A stretch of 64,000 nt of DNA from Achaetomiella virescens. Taxonomy: Eukaryota > Ascomycota > Sordariomycetes > Sordariales > Chaetomiaceae. Below the pieces are notes generated by a model. The model was not told the origin of the DNA, searched no databases, and saw nothing but the letters and a program-made list of their open reading frames with translations. The number at the start of each line of letters is the position of its first letter. The stretch's first letter is position 1. The stretch spans positions 158,797-222,796 of the forward strand of contig JARNGD010000044.1 in NCBI GenBank assembly GCA_031001845.1, given 5' to 3'. A program made the position numbers and the translations under genes. Positions 1-12,462 of this stretch are shown here, one piece after another.

Positions 1-1995
1 TCTGGTTTTCTGCGGGCATTCATTGAACTTTGCTGGATTGAATTGGTGGTTGAAAGAAACGTCACGGGTTAGGGTTCGAGGGGGTACCGAAGCCCCACGT
101 TCGGTTGCTCCCGAGGTGTGGGGTGCAGGGGTATGGAGCTTGAGACTTGAAACACAAGCTCGGCCCCTCTCATCTTCCGAAAATATGACACGCGTCGGGA
201 CAGGCACAAAAATCTGCAGTCTGAAACAGCCGTCATTGAGATGCATCTGGGATGAAGATCCGGAGTCCAGCTCCCCACGGACCCGGAAAGTTCAGGTCTC
301 ACCACCTGAAAGCCTCGGATGGTTATAGCTCTTGCCAAGGCCCTCCGCCGACTCTGGACCTGGGGCCACGGGCGCTGTCGTCCGAGGCACGGCTCGAGTG
401 GTTCATTCCATATCCTGATCTGCGCGGCCCAGCCCATGTTTGGCTGCTGTGCCACCATGGCGGCGCATGGCAATGGCATAAGCTGAAGAGTGACGTGTGG
501 GACAAACCCAACGAGTTGGACTCCTCCTACTGACGGGCCGACAAACAATGGAAAAGCACATGTGCAAGCTGGGACCATCAGTTGGGTCCGTATGGCTATG
601 AGGGCGTCCCGAAGCCCAACCTTCTGGAAGTTGGTGTTGAAGTCAGCCTCCCCTGCCTCCACCGCCGTTATTCTTGGCATCGACAATAGACCAGGATCCA
701 GATGGCAACTTGCGGCGAGGGCCAACGAATTCAGCGGGATACCATCAGCGCGTCACGCCTCCGAGCCGCATTCACGGCCAACGAACACGACCACCGCCGC
801 CGACGCCGCGACACTGAACAAGGGCGATGGATGGCGTGTTTGCACCCGAGGTGAAAACAAGGAGGAGACAAGGAGCTTGTGCTAGGCCTGTCGGCTGATC
901 TCCGTTCCTGCTTCCCAGACAGCGTTTTCCCCGATGGGCCGTTGAAGACGGCCGCCGTCCAATAGTCTTCTCCATCCAGATTGCTTCTCGGGCAGGCGGT
1001 CGAAAGACAATAAAAAGATATCCTTCCCGGGAAGTGAACGAGCGAGATGATAAGGGGCTGGTGACCCCTCCATCTCCCGAAGTATCCTGTTTATCCCGGA
1101 TCAGCTTCACTTCGATCTGCAGTACCTGCAGCAATTCATCTCTGAACGGCCATTGACCACGCTTCGCCTGTGGAATTTCGGGCCATCTTAGAGTTACAGT
1201 CTTCCTTGGGGATGGGTAAGCTCATGCACCCCTGAATGACCCAGACTAACATCACCGCGATCCAACCCTCGGTACCCCATCTCGCCTCCCGATAATCTCG
1301 GAGTGTCCAGGAAGGGAGAGGAGACTCAAAAGGCCTCGAAAGGTCGAACGGCCCTGCGTTTGGTTCAGACAACCGCCTCTTCTCGAAGGAGTCGAGAAAC
1401 CTCAGCTTTGTCCTCGCGATGTGGGACAGGATCAAGGTCGCGGCCCACAGCACGGGAGGTCAAGTGGGCCACCCTCTCGACGATGACAGGATGCGTGTTG
1501 GTCTGGGGCTCAACTACGGCCTGAACGCAGCAACCGGATACAGCTATTCCATCAAGGGCGGCCCTGCTCCCCAGCGCTCACACGAGAGATTTTCGAGAGT
1601 CGATAGTGAGTGGTCAATTCCAATTTCACCAATTCTCCGTCGCATGCCGCATGCCAGGTCAAAGACGCCATTCGTTAAATCGTCTCGGTTTGCTTGGGGG
1701 TGTTTTGTTACCTGGTGCGGGTCCATTGGCAACCAACGGCCGGGGGGGTTCTGGGCTGTGTATCAGCGGGGCTTTGCAGCTTGCCTGTTCGGGCAACCTT
1801 GGAACGAGCGACTGCACCTTCCAGCCCCTCCACCTGATGGCTGATGCTGCGCATCTTCTGCGCCATGGAACATGGGCACATTCCAGACACGCGTCGCTTT
1901 TGTGTTTGGTTTGTGACACGTCTCCCACTGGCGGCATCTTCGCTTTGTCCAACCATATGGATGACAGCTCTGAGTAGCTGCTGACACAATCCGCC
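1..1995. other. No supported gene
   Basis: Only short overlapping open frames occur on both strands. None has a recognisable motif, a clear splice pattern or a consistent frame. It may hold the 5' leader and promoter of the gene that follows. Confidence 0.5.
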
Positions 1996-4053
1996 TTGAA
2001 TTACAGCGAAATAGCGCCCGCGATCCCAGATCCTCCTCGTCGCAACCCAAGCCGCATCACCGTCCGCACCAATTTCTGCACGACTTCCTCCGCTTACTCG
2101 CAAGACTCTCACCCTGTCAAGAAATACACCGCAAAAACTGGCGACCAGGTACGGATATCGGTACGGCGGGGCCGACGAAATCTCGCCGCCTAGCTCCCGG
2201 AGCCTGACGCCGCCGCCGATCGCTTTCTTCCGGGCGACGTTTCCCCAATCGACGAAGATGACGGACCGACGCGGCCCAGGTATGGGATCCCAAATACCGA
2301 CCATCTGCAGATGCAATATGGCCGGCCGGATGGCGCATATGTCCAGCAACAAGGTCGAGGGACGCATGACCCTTGGAAACCCGTGGCCAGATGAGCATTC
2401 CTACGATGCGCCGCGAGCGAAGGAGGCAATCAGATGCGGCAAACCGAGTTCCAAACCCGACCCAGCGCGCTCCAGCGCCGCAACATCCCCGGAACCCACC
2501 CGCCGGGAAGCTACACGCTGGCATCCACTCACCGGCGAGCAGACGACGAGTACCCAAGGCCGGCCTTCGCAGCTCAACCCGGCCGAGTCTGGGCAGCAGG
2601 GCCTGGGTATCACGGCGCGTGCGTGGTCGTCGCCGCAGCATAGTCCCACAACTGCGCCTCCATCGTTTGGTGACAGGGTGCGCAGGATAGCAAAGAAAGC
2701 CGCGGCTGCGAGGGAGGGGAGCACGGACCCCGCCGCCGGCGCCTTCACGTCATCACGCCGGGCTGGCGGGGCGCAAGCGGGAGGACCGCTATCGTGGACC
2801 CCGTGCACGATACGCGCGAGGTGCCGCCGCTCTAAAGATTCCCGAGAAGAGCTCTAGAAGGAACCTGCCGCTGGCGTTGGGTCCAAGCCGAACAATACCC
2901 CAGATGGGCCGGCCCGACGTGGCCAGACCCCGCCCATCAGCCCTCCGCCATCTGAAACGCCAACAAGGTCTGGGCCGCGAGAGGCCAGGAGGCGGATTCA
3001 GCCAAACTCCCAACAACAGCCGGCTACCACACAGACGCCGACCCAGGGTGGCCAGCGATACGCAAGCCCTCCTCTATCAGCGGACCCAGGAGCGGATGCG
3101 CCAACGGTCGCGGCTAGAGAGCTCGCGCGCGATCATCATGGTGGCGGCCTCCACGCGCTTCCCAGTCCAGCCACTAATGCACACTCCCCTGAGCTGGCGA
3201 ACGTGATCCGCCGGAAGCCGCCCGTTCTGCTCACAAACCATCACCATCAAGTCTCTGTGTCGTCAGTCTACTCCCAGGACGGAATCCAATCTTCGCCCTT
3301 ACAGATCCCTGGCACGGCCCGCCCGGCAGTCGTGCCCGAAGAGCCCTACGTTCCTCCTCCTTCCCGCTTCAGCATCACCACCTACGCCACAAGCCACACA
3401 GGCACCACCCACGACGACGACACCGTCGACGGGAACCAGCCGCCGGTCCCTTCTCTCCCCGCCGACTACCAGGAGCGCTTCCAACCCCAAGCGCGGCCCG
3501 CATCCTCCGACCACAGCCCTGTCCTCTCCCATCGACCAGTTCATGACCTCCCCCTTCGCCTCCGACGCGCGCGCCGCTTCCACCTCCCCAACACCGCCCG
3601 CCACAATGCAACCGCCATCCACCCCGCAGTCGCGCGGGCGCAGGCGCAAGCGCAAGACCGCCCCTCCTCTCGCGCGAGCATCACCCCTCCGAGATCGACA
3701 TGAACAAGTCCCTGCCCCCTCCGCCGCCCGAACAATCTGCCGACCAGGCCCAGGACAGAGTTGGCCTGCTCAACGCGCAGCTCCGCTCCCTCGCCAACCG
3801 GCGCATCAACATCAACCGGTCCATCAAGCAAATGACGGAGCTGATGCCGACCGACAACGTGCTGAACAGCGACGAGGTGAAGAGAAAACGTGAGATCGAG
3901 AAGCAGAAGGTGGAGATGCTGAGGCAGGAGCTGGCGGACGTGCAGCGCGAGGAGTACGAGCTGGGACTGAAGCTGCATCGCGCATACAAGAGGCTGGATC
4001 GCGACGGCGAGTGGGAGGCGACCACGCTTTGGGTGAGGAGGGTTACGGGTTAA
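1996..4053 (+). CDS. Conserved fungal protein of unknown function, frame-broken
   Basis: I do not recognise a characterised family. The protein runs through all three plus frames and switches several times, so it is read as one gene with indels. Visible parts in order are an N-terminal stretch with SSAYSQDSHP near 2083-2112, a Ser/Pro-rich low-complexity middle, a block reading FGDRVRRIAKKAAAAREG near 2670-2720, KIPEKSSRRNLP near 2836-2871, and a second SSVYSQDG motif near 3260. The C-terminus (from 3700) is a charged helical segment, LNAQLRSLANRRININRSIK followed by a Lys/Glu-rich coiled coil, that ends at the stop at 4053. The last segment is the best-supported part. The repeated VYSQD motif and disordered middle suggest a cytoplasmic or nuclear scaffold, but this is inference. 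The start is uncertain; ATG 1996 is the first plausible one. Confidence 0.55.
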
Positions 4054-4959
4054 GTTTATCTTGTTCGATCTGTTGTGCATTGTGGGAGCGGGGGAATGTT
4101 GTTGGTTGGGGATGGGTTAGGGGGTGATGGAATTTGATGTGTGCCCGGTTTACGTCTGTTTCTGTCCTGTTTTCAGCGAGGGAGTTGTGGGTTCGTCATG
4201 CCCGTCTTCGATGTGCCCAAAGACACGGGACATCCTTGCGGCGGTTGTTGTGTTTTGTTCTTGAGTTCCGAAGGCATATTTGTCTGGTTGCTCAGCAATG
4301 CATTCATGTTGCGTGTGGGATCTGCTGAGAGGTAGGATGTACATATATGTGCACAATCAAGGCATGTATACACTTGGTGTTTATGGACTGGTGGATGGTT
4401 TGGTGAGGATCACATGTGAACTCAGTATCTCGTGTTCCACGGCTAATGCGGGAAACCCCCGGTTGTGTAACTGAATGACGAAAGGGGTTGAAGAGTTTTA
4501 TGGTGATCGATGGGCTTGCGCTTCGTTAGGGTGTGGATCGTCACTCTATGGTGCTGTGTCACATGGGATCTCAGGGGGCAAAACATTATGAGCAGGTCGA
4601 GTTTTTTGACAGCTCCCTCTATCGAACCGATATCTCGAACATGTCTTGTCTTTTGAAAACCCACCATTTTGGTAGCGCGATATGACTGTCAGCTCCAAAT
4701 CCCCCAATCTGGCGGACGGTACCCTCCCCTCGCCTGCTCCTGCGGACAACAACGAGCTGATACAAGCTACCGGTCTAAGCACAGGACAGGAGTGTAAAAA
4801 TATATAAAGCGAGAAGGCAGAAAAAGGGAAAATCTAAAATCGTTTGAGCAGCCGACGGAAACCGAGCTTGAAAAACAAGGCGCTGGGGTATGCACGATTT
4901 AGTAGTACATGGGTATACAAAGTGCTTTTCTCGCTCCCCTATCGCACCTCCACAACTCC
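4054..4959. other. Convergent intergenic region
   Basis: This is the space between two converging genes. It is richer in T and G than the flanks and contains no frame with a recognisable product, so it is probably 3' UTRs and terminators. Confidence 0.5.
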
Positions 4960-7900
4960 CTAAGTCTGCAAAAGCGATGTGCTCCCGCTTCCACTAACCC
5001 CCGCGCCACCGCCCGCAAGACTCCTCCTCACATGCGTCGGCAGCGTGCTGGGTATATCCTCATCATCATCCGACGACGAGTCATCGTCATCGACAACGAC
5101 CACTGGCGCCCGCTCCTGCTCCGCTGACTCACCGCTGCTGCGGCGGCCCACGGTGCCATTCGTCGTGCCGCTTGACGGGGAACCGCGGTTCAGCCTGCCG
5201 CTGTCGCTGGCAGCCGGCTCGTGGATCTCGACCCGCACCCCGCCCCGCTTATAGACCGTAACGGGGTGTGATGACGGTGGAGCGTTAGAGCTTGCAGGAG
5301 GGAGAAGGGTTGGGTCGCGCGTGGCGGCTGTGGCGGGTGAGTCGGCTAGTCCGGCGCCCGGTTCTGAATCCGGGAGAGTCTTGCGCGTGGGTGTATCCTC
5401 CTGGTAAGGGACCTGAAGGGCGTTCGATATCCGCCCGTCTCATCTGTTCGTCGGCGTTTCGCCTCATGGTCTTCACCCCAGTTCGGGCGGGGCGTGCCCG
5501 TGACGTTGGCGGCCGTCCACCCGCTTGCCCTGCCCACCGGCTCGGTATTGACCGCCGGACTTGACCCATGTTGTTGCTGAGCCACACTTGAAGAGCGCTT
5601 GCTCTCCTTTTCAGCCTTCTTCAGTCCCAGCCTTTCCCGCTCAGCTTGGATCTCAGCCTTGGTTCTTCGCTCCCGTAGCCGCACGCCGTACTTCTTGCGG
5701 ATCATCGACTGCTTGGTGCCGAAAGAGTTGCGCAAGCCCTCAATCCTCATGCGGCGCAGGTTCTCGTCGGGGATTTGTTCAGCCTCCTTGAAGCGCGGCG
5801 CGTACTTTTCCTCGGCGAGCTTTAACTCCTCGTTCATGGCTTCGATTTGCTTCTCGGAAAGATGCGCGTAGGGGTCGGCGGCGGGAGTTGCGACAGATGC
5901 TGTTTTGCGAGTGGTGATGCTGGTGTGAACGGGGGGGACCGCGGTTCCGGATGAGTGGCCATTGTGGGCTGGGCTTTGGGTCGTGGTGGTCATGGAGGAG
6001 ACGGCCGGTGCTGGGGTTTGTGGGTGGGCTGGCGTCACCTTAGGAGGCCGGCCTGGGCCCCGAGGCGCGGGCACTCTGCCGAGATCGGGGAAGTATCCGC
6101 AGAGTTTTTTGTCGAGATGCTAGAGAGCTATCAGCTTGGCTTGTTATCCTGGTGGTACTGTCGACGTACGGCTTGCAGGTCATCAAGGCTAATGGCACCC
6201 TGCCCGCAGTGCGGACATGAGTGTTCGAAGCCCTTGACAGTAGGAGCAGGTATCTGGCACACGTTGTATCTCGTATGCTGTACACAGTTAGCACTGTTAG
6301 GTTTTCACCATCCACTTTGCGACGGCCGTCGCGACTGAGACAGTACTTACATAGTCGTATGCAGACGTTTGCGCAAATGTTCGGAAGCACTTCATGCACT
6401 GCAACACCTGCTGAGCTGGCTGCGGGTATGCAGGGGTTGGAGCGGGAGCGGGAGCGGGCGGCGCAGGGTAGCCATTCGCAGCGGTAGTCGCGCCCGGGAA
6501 CGCCTCCTGGGGAATGACGCGCTCGTGTTGGTCGTCCTGAACAATATCGCCCGGCTCGTATCCCAGACGCTCAGCCTTCGCGAGCGCGTTGATGAGCGGC
6601 TTCGCTTCGATGGTCAGTAGCCGCTTCTCCAGGCACTTGTCAAGGAAGCGGTCGCTGGCTTTGGCGATAATGATGTCGGCAACCTCGTCGAGGTCCTCGG
6701 TCGTGAAGTGGGCGATAAGCTCTTTTTTGGACTCGGCGACCATCTTACGGCCAAAGTCCCGGATGGCGCGTTGTGTGACGGACGGCACCGCATGGTGGAT
6801 AGAAGCATTAAGCTGAGATGGAGTCAGCGACGATTGAGACACCGAGATGAAATACGGCGAGGCTGACATAGTGGGCAGGGAAGGCAACGGAATAGGAGGA
6901 AGATATCCACAGCAGAAAATGAGAGAAGGGATTTGAAGAGAGTGCCGGTGAGAAAAGGCTTTGTGGGATGAGCAGAATGATGGAACAATGGGAGAAGGAA
7001 TGGCGTGTTAATGTGGGAACCCGTCGAAAGCGTTGAACACGCAGTCCTCGCCTCGAAAGACGAAAAGAAAGAACCATCAAAACTCAACCACCACCACGGT
7101 GCAACGAAAGACAAACAAACTTACAAGAAACGCCTGATGAAACTCCGAGCCCAGCAGGCACTTCTCCCAATGGTCCCTCACGATGCGCCTCACGGCCTCG
7201 GGCAGGCTCTGCTGGATCGCGAAGTTCATGCGGGTGCAGTCGTCGACAACTTGGGGTTGATGGACGCATGGTCCTGCGTCGGTGACGGGAACCCCGAGGC
7301 ACTTCGCTGCGCCTGCTGCGTCGCCGCCTTGCGCACCGCGGGCGGGTCCATGATCACCGTTTCGTGAGCGACGACGTGCGAGGTGGCGGCGCTTGCGATA
7401 ACAGCACGGGTTGGGGCTGGATCTGGGGTTGAGGGTGAGAGTGGAACTTGGGTGCGTGTGAGTGTGCTGGGTGATGCAGGGGAGGGACGGTTGTCGCAGG
7501 AAGGAGTGGTGGAGGCGGTTGTTGTTGCGGTTGTTGTCGCTGTTGATGATGATGGTGGTGATAATGATGCGACTCGTGGGCAGTCTGCGGATGTTGATGA
7601 TAAGGCTGAGGAATTTGCGACGGCGCTTGTGGGGCCGGGTGTTGATGATAGTGTTGTTGCGGCGGCGGCGGATGGGAATGCGGAGCCTGGGGCGGATGGG
7701 ATGCCGGAGGCGGAGCCGGCGCCGGCCCTGGCGCAGGCGGAGGGGGTAGTTGAAGATGGTGCGGCGGATGCGGATGTGGTTGCGGGTATTGGTGCTGAGG
7801 TTGCTGCTGGGGCAGGTGCTGGGAATGGTGTGGTGCGGGTGGAAGCTGCTGCTGGGTGGGATGTGCTGGCGTCTGGCTGGTTCGCCGCGGGAGCTGTGGG

Positions 7901-8367
7901 GACTCAACTCTGCCGTCGATCCCGGTCTCAATTCCGGTTCCAGTTGGCTCGTCCGAGTCGATAACCATTGGATCTCCCCACCGCGATTCACCCTTCGCCT
8001 GGCTTTGAGCAACTGCCGAGCTTGGACGCGGCAGCGGCGTCGATGGCTGCGCGTTCGCTGCGGCCGGTGTCTGGGGCTGGGACTTAGACCGTGACTGAGG
8101 AGGCGCCTGAGACGGCGGGCTTGGGGGCCGCGGGCTCACTGATTGGGTCGCCGGTGCCGCCGCGCTGTCATTGACAGCGGTGAGGGCCCCGGTAGAGGTG
8201 GTCTTTGAGGCAGGTATCGTCGATGTTGCCGGTTGCTGCTGATGGGTGTCCGATGGAACGCCTTGGCTTGGGGCATCCGATCTTGGTTGTATTGTGGAAG
8301 GCGCCGCTGGTGTCCTGGGCGGAGCCGTCTGCTCCCTTGTCTCGTCCTGCGTCACTCGTTCCATCAT
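4960..8367 (-). CDS. Zinc-ribbon/AT-hook nuclear protein, unknown function
   Basis: The predicted N-terminus (from 8367) is about 330 residues of Pro/Gln/His-rich low complexity. A globular region follows with MNFAIQQSLPEAVRRIVRDH (near 7212) and, after an intron of about 310 bp (donor near 7125, acceptor near 6811), LNASIHHAVPSVTQRAIRDF. Next come CMKCFRTF, an intron at 6350-6278 (GTAAGT donor, GCTAAC branch), YHTRYNVC and CPHCGQ, which together give paired CxxC knuckles with His/Cys between them. After another short intron an AT-hook-like PRGPGRPPKV is followed by a basic helix with KKYGVRLRERRTKAE, then an acidic Asp/Ser run before the stop at 4960. The knuckles and AT-hook point to a nuclear DNA-associated protein. 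Frame breaks lie near 7350 and near 5420, where one C appears missing. The family looks conserved in Sordariomycetes but I know no assigned role. Confidence 0.65.
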
Positions 8368-9774
8368 GACAGTGGCTTCCTCGACACGTGTTGTTGGATG
8401 GTACAGCCCAAAATGTGCTTAAATGTGACAGGCTCAAGAGGCGCGATCCTCTCCTTGCTGTGCTTGACGCGGCACCTCTTGGCTCCCCTCATCTGCGGCC
8501 CAAGCTCAGCAGAGGAGAGTAGCTGGGGAGTGTTATGATCCCGACAACGGCAACGGTACCCGAAAACCGCAGGCTGCTGAGCAAAACTGCGTCCTGCAAA
8601 AGCAACTAGAGCGTGTTAGAGAAGACGAAGAGAGGGCAGGGGATTCGCAATGGCACAGCGTGGGTTGGGATGCTCGCTGTAAGAAATGGTTTAGGGTAAC
8701 GGCGGGATGGATATCCTCCGCCACCAAAAACTTTTTTTTCGGTTAAACAGCAGGGCCAACTGTTATTTAATGAGAATTAAAATTCTTAATTAAACCCTGC
8801 CAGCCAATCCAACGAGCTCCCGTGATATATATTTGCTAACCAGTGCTTTCCTTAAGCTCGTTTCTACTCCACCAGCCGAAGTTTTCTGGTTCCACTTGCC
8901 CATTTAGCACTTACACTAACGATGCTCGGCGCTCAGCTTGCTTATTTTCGTGGATCCCTGTCGCTTGGCGTCTCTCTTTCGGACATTCCCCCTTCGTTTT
9001 GTCAAACTTTCCTGACCACCGCTGGCTGTGCAAGAATCTGCAAGGCGGAGGAGAGAGGGGACTGAGAGATAAGGAAGGGAATTTCTGCATTTTGGCAGTG
9101 AAAACCTGGACTTGAATATAAGGCCAACGTTTATATTTGGTGCAGTTGCATTAGGATGTGTCTGAGGATGAAACTGTATGATGACGGGCCGAGGGACTGT
9201 GGCACAAGGTACCACACAGCACCTTGGTATCAGTGGGTTGGATTGCAGTTTTTGCAGCTGGGCCTTGACACTGTCTGAAAGTGAGATATGGGAATCGAAT
9301 GGGGAGATCGTGCCGTCGATTCGTTATTTTTGATGCGCCGGTCCGCCGTTGGCTCGAGGAACCGGCATCTTCTGTCAATGTCCTGCTTTACGTCACAGGG
9401 ACAAACCGCTACCCCCGCAGGTGGTGTCATGCAGGAAGCCGGCATGTCATGTCTGGTTAACCCGTCCAGACGTGCTAGAGATGTCAGCCATTACCTTTTG
9501 GACCAGCGGATAAATGCCTAGGTAAATCTAGGGTTAAGCGCCAAAGTGATTCGGGATGATCAGAGAAGGGATACACTGTATGGCCGTGTTCGCTCATCAT
9601 TAGCCGCTTCTGATCAAGATCTAAGGGAAGACTCAGGTGCATAAACAACGGGCCGACGCTGACACCATCAGCTCGGTTACCTCATAACCGAACGCCAACG
9701 GAAGTGACACAAAACGCTTAGAGGCTCGAAAATGTTCATCAAAATGTTCCACCAATCTACCAAGGTCCGAACCC
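8368..9774. other. Intergenic, no supported gene
   Basis: The likely promoter of the zinc-ribbon gene occupies the left end, with an A/T-rich patch near 8735-8800. The rest has only short frames and ends in the 3' flank of the annexin gene. Confidence 0.5.
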
Positions 9775-11350
9775 CTAGACGGGCTCTCCAATGCATGCAA
9801 GCATCAGTCGCTCGTAATCCCCGCTTGTCTCGCCCTTGATTCTGCTTGCCAGGCTGCGGCGGTACCGCCTCTCGTATGCGCCACGGACGTTGGCCATGTG
9901 GTTGCGGTCCCAATCTGGTCAGAGCTGTCAGCAACCCATCAGCTGGGCAAAGATGGCCGGGTTGGTACGTACGGAAGCGGACGACGCGGCTGACGAGGAG
10001 GTAATCCTTGGTCCCGGCACCTGCCATTGCGTCTTCCAGGAGCGTAGCATGGTGCATATACTTGTCGACGGCGTTGCGGAGCTGGAAGAGGAGCGCGTCC
10101 TCCATGTGGCCAGAGAATTCCTGCAGGTCTCGTTAGGTCATCTCCATTCGTGATATCGGGACGTCCGGCAGCTTACCCTGCGAATGACATCCTCCAGGTT
10201 CCGAGCATACTTCTGCTGATATTCGTACGCAATGGCGCGGATCTGATTATCGTTCCTCGTGCTCAGGATGCTGCACACCTTCAACTCGTCTGTACCGACC
10301 TTGCCCTCGGTTGCGTTGTAAAGATCGTTGACATCCGGTCGATGTCCGACTTCACGATGGGGGCGGAGTCCTCCGCACGCTGCGCCCCGAGAACAATCAT
10401 GAAATGCCTCTCCGTCTTCATGCTCAAGTCACCCCGCACATCGTCCTCGAGCCGCCGGTGGAAGACACGGCGGTACTCGCTCTTGATGGCGTTCATGTCG
10501 GCGTTCGACCGTCCAAGCAGCACGTCGTTGAGCGCCTTTTCCTTGGTTCCCAGGCCAGACATGGCCTCGCGAAGCAGGTAAACATCATTGAGGAGGGGAC
10601 CGCGCGCCAGGGCCACGAGACCAGCCTCAAACCAGCTGCTGGTTTCGCTCTTGATGTCCGCCACAAGATCGCGCCGGTGGAGCCGCGAGTAGGCATCGCG
10701 GATTGTGTTGATCTGGAGGGGATCCTTTGTGGCCAGAATCCGGATCAGGGCCTTCTCATCTGTCCCGAAGCCCTTCATGGCCGACCTTAAGGCCTGCGCG
10801 TCCGCGTCACCGTTCCACGCGATGATTTGCGGAGGACCGTATCCGGGGGAAGCTGGGGTCGGAGGAAACTGTTGCCCGTACGGTGGGTATTGCTGAGGCG
10901 GCGGCTGTCCATACGGTTGCCCGTAAGGCTGTTGCGCGGGCGGTTGCCCATAGCCTTGCTGTGGAGGGTATGGCTGGTGATACTGCTGTTGGGGTGGCGG
11001 CGGGGGCGGCGCACCGTAGCCTCCCTGTGGCTGGGGTGGCGGATAATATTGGCCGGGCGGAGGAGCGGCGCCGTACGGCTGGGGCGGCGGCGGAGCGCCG
11101 TATGGTTGGGGAGACGGCGCACCGTAGGGTTGAGGCGGCGGCGGCTGTTGTCCGTAGCCTTGTGGAGGAGGCTGCTGGTAGTATTGGCCCTGGGGAGGGG
11201 GCGCACCATACTGCTGAGGAGGCGGCGGCGGTTGCTGGTAGTAGCCCCCTTGCTGAGGAGGGGGCTCTGGCTTGGTCAGCTTGACACCATCAATTCGATA
11301 GAGGCACCATCTAACTCACGGCCATACGGCGGATAGCCTGGATAGGACAT
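9775..11350 (-). CDS. Annexin with Pro/Gln/Tyr-rich N-terminal tail
   Basis: This is a calcium-dependent phospholipid-binding protein of the cytosol and membrane surface, related to fungal annexin XIV. ATG 11350 gives MSYPGYPPYG, then a 53-bp intron (11319-11267, GTGAGT donor). A tail of QPYG/PPPQ-type repeats follows, then four annexin repeats. Type II calcium-site sequences are visible as KGFGTDE in repeat 1 and SGLGTKE in repeat 2, with weaker VGTDE in repeat 3 and GAGTKD in repeat 4. Two more introns interrupt repeats 3 and 4 (donors near 10176 and 9973). The protein ends LACIGEPV. One base appears missing near 10343, where the repeat 2-3 linker leaves frame (SDIDR, then VNDLYNATEGKVG in the next frame). 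Homology is strong, and the tail is typical of fungal annexins. Confidence 0.93.
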
Positions 11351-12462
11351 TGCGAAAAATCAGGGTTTGAGCAACTCAGATGTCAAAATTCCCTGGCAGA
11401 TTGCTCCGGGAAGTCAGGGAGTCGAGTGATCAGCTGAGTGGGCAATAGCTCCCAGTTGCTCGGCGCTATCGGGAGCGGGGGAGGGGCAAGTCCTTGTCCG
11501 CGGTGAACCGTGGCGGGTGTTAAGGAGAGTTGGTTCAGCTCTCGTCCACAGGTGCCCCGCAAATGGGCACACGGAATATATACGCGTCCATCAGAACCGG
11601 AAGGCGTCGGGGCTGTGACTTGCGAATCGATGATTCAATCGCTCCTGCCGTCCACCCGGAATTCATACTCCCTCGAAGGCAGTGCTCGTCATGGTGTGTG
11701 GCTCAGCATCACACTTGGCCGGATGCCAAGACCCATGAGGTCGCATTTGGTCCGCATGTCGGTGCTGCAATGGCGGGCATTAAAAGAATAGATATCGAAA
11801 AAGGCAAAATACACGTGTAGTCCTCAACGAATAAGGTGGAGACATGTTCATGGAGATTGTTTCTGTCGCTCAGACTTTATCATGAGCAGACTCGAAGCTT
11901 TTCAGCCGCGAAGGCAGCCACAGTGGGGCAAGCCTACAGGAGCCCCACCCGTAGGGCCTGGTGGAGACCGACCATGGGCCATGAGGGGAGAGCTGCCCGA
12001 GCTCGATTTCCTTCTCCGAATTTACGTCCACATGTTGGCTCCGCTTCAGATGGAAATCACGGAGCTGGGACGCTGAGACAGCAATCTCTCCACTGCGTTT
12101 GCATCCCGCTCGATGCAACTGGAGGTTCCCTCCTGTTGTGACACGCGAGAATTATGGCTGGTGGTTGGGACTCGGGAGCACCGGTTCGCGCTACATACAA
12201 CCTCAACCTCCCGAATTTTTCGAGGTCACCATAGCCCGCGTCACAGGAGGATGGGCATCGAGATAAGGTGGCCAGCCATCTCAATTTCGTCGGCTGCCGA
12301 GATTTAACCTGTAATTCCCCTGGTGATCATTTCTCGGTTGGTGCCATGCTCTTCTTGTTCGCCACTTTGTATCTGCCTTAGGCGGATCGTTGCTGCGGCT
12401 CTCAGTTCTGTCGGTTGCTGCTGCATCGGGCACTTGCACTCTGGAAGCGGTGTGTCTCGAAT
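11351..12462. other. Intergenic, annexin promoter side
   Basis: Short frames only, on both strands. The right end would carry the promoter of the plus-strand secreted protein. Confidence 0.5.

Noticed and set aside
7383..7964. A 193-codon Ala/Gly/Val-rich open frame on the plus strand
   Set aside because: It is the antisense shadow of the His/Gln/Pro-rich tail of the minus-strand zinc-ribbon gene.
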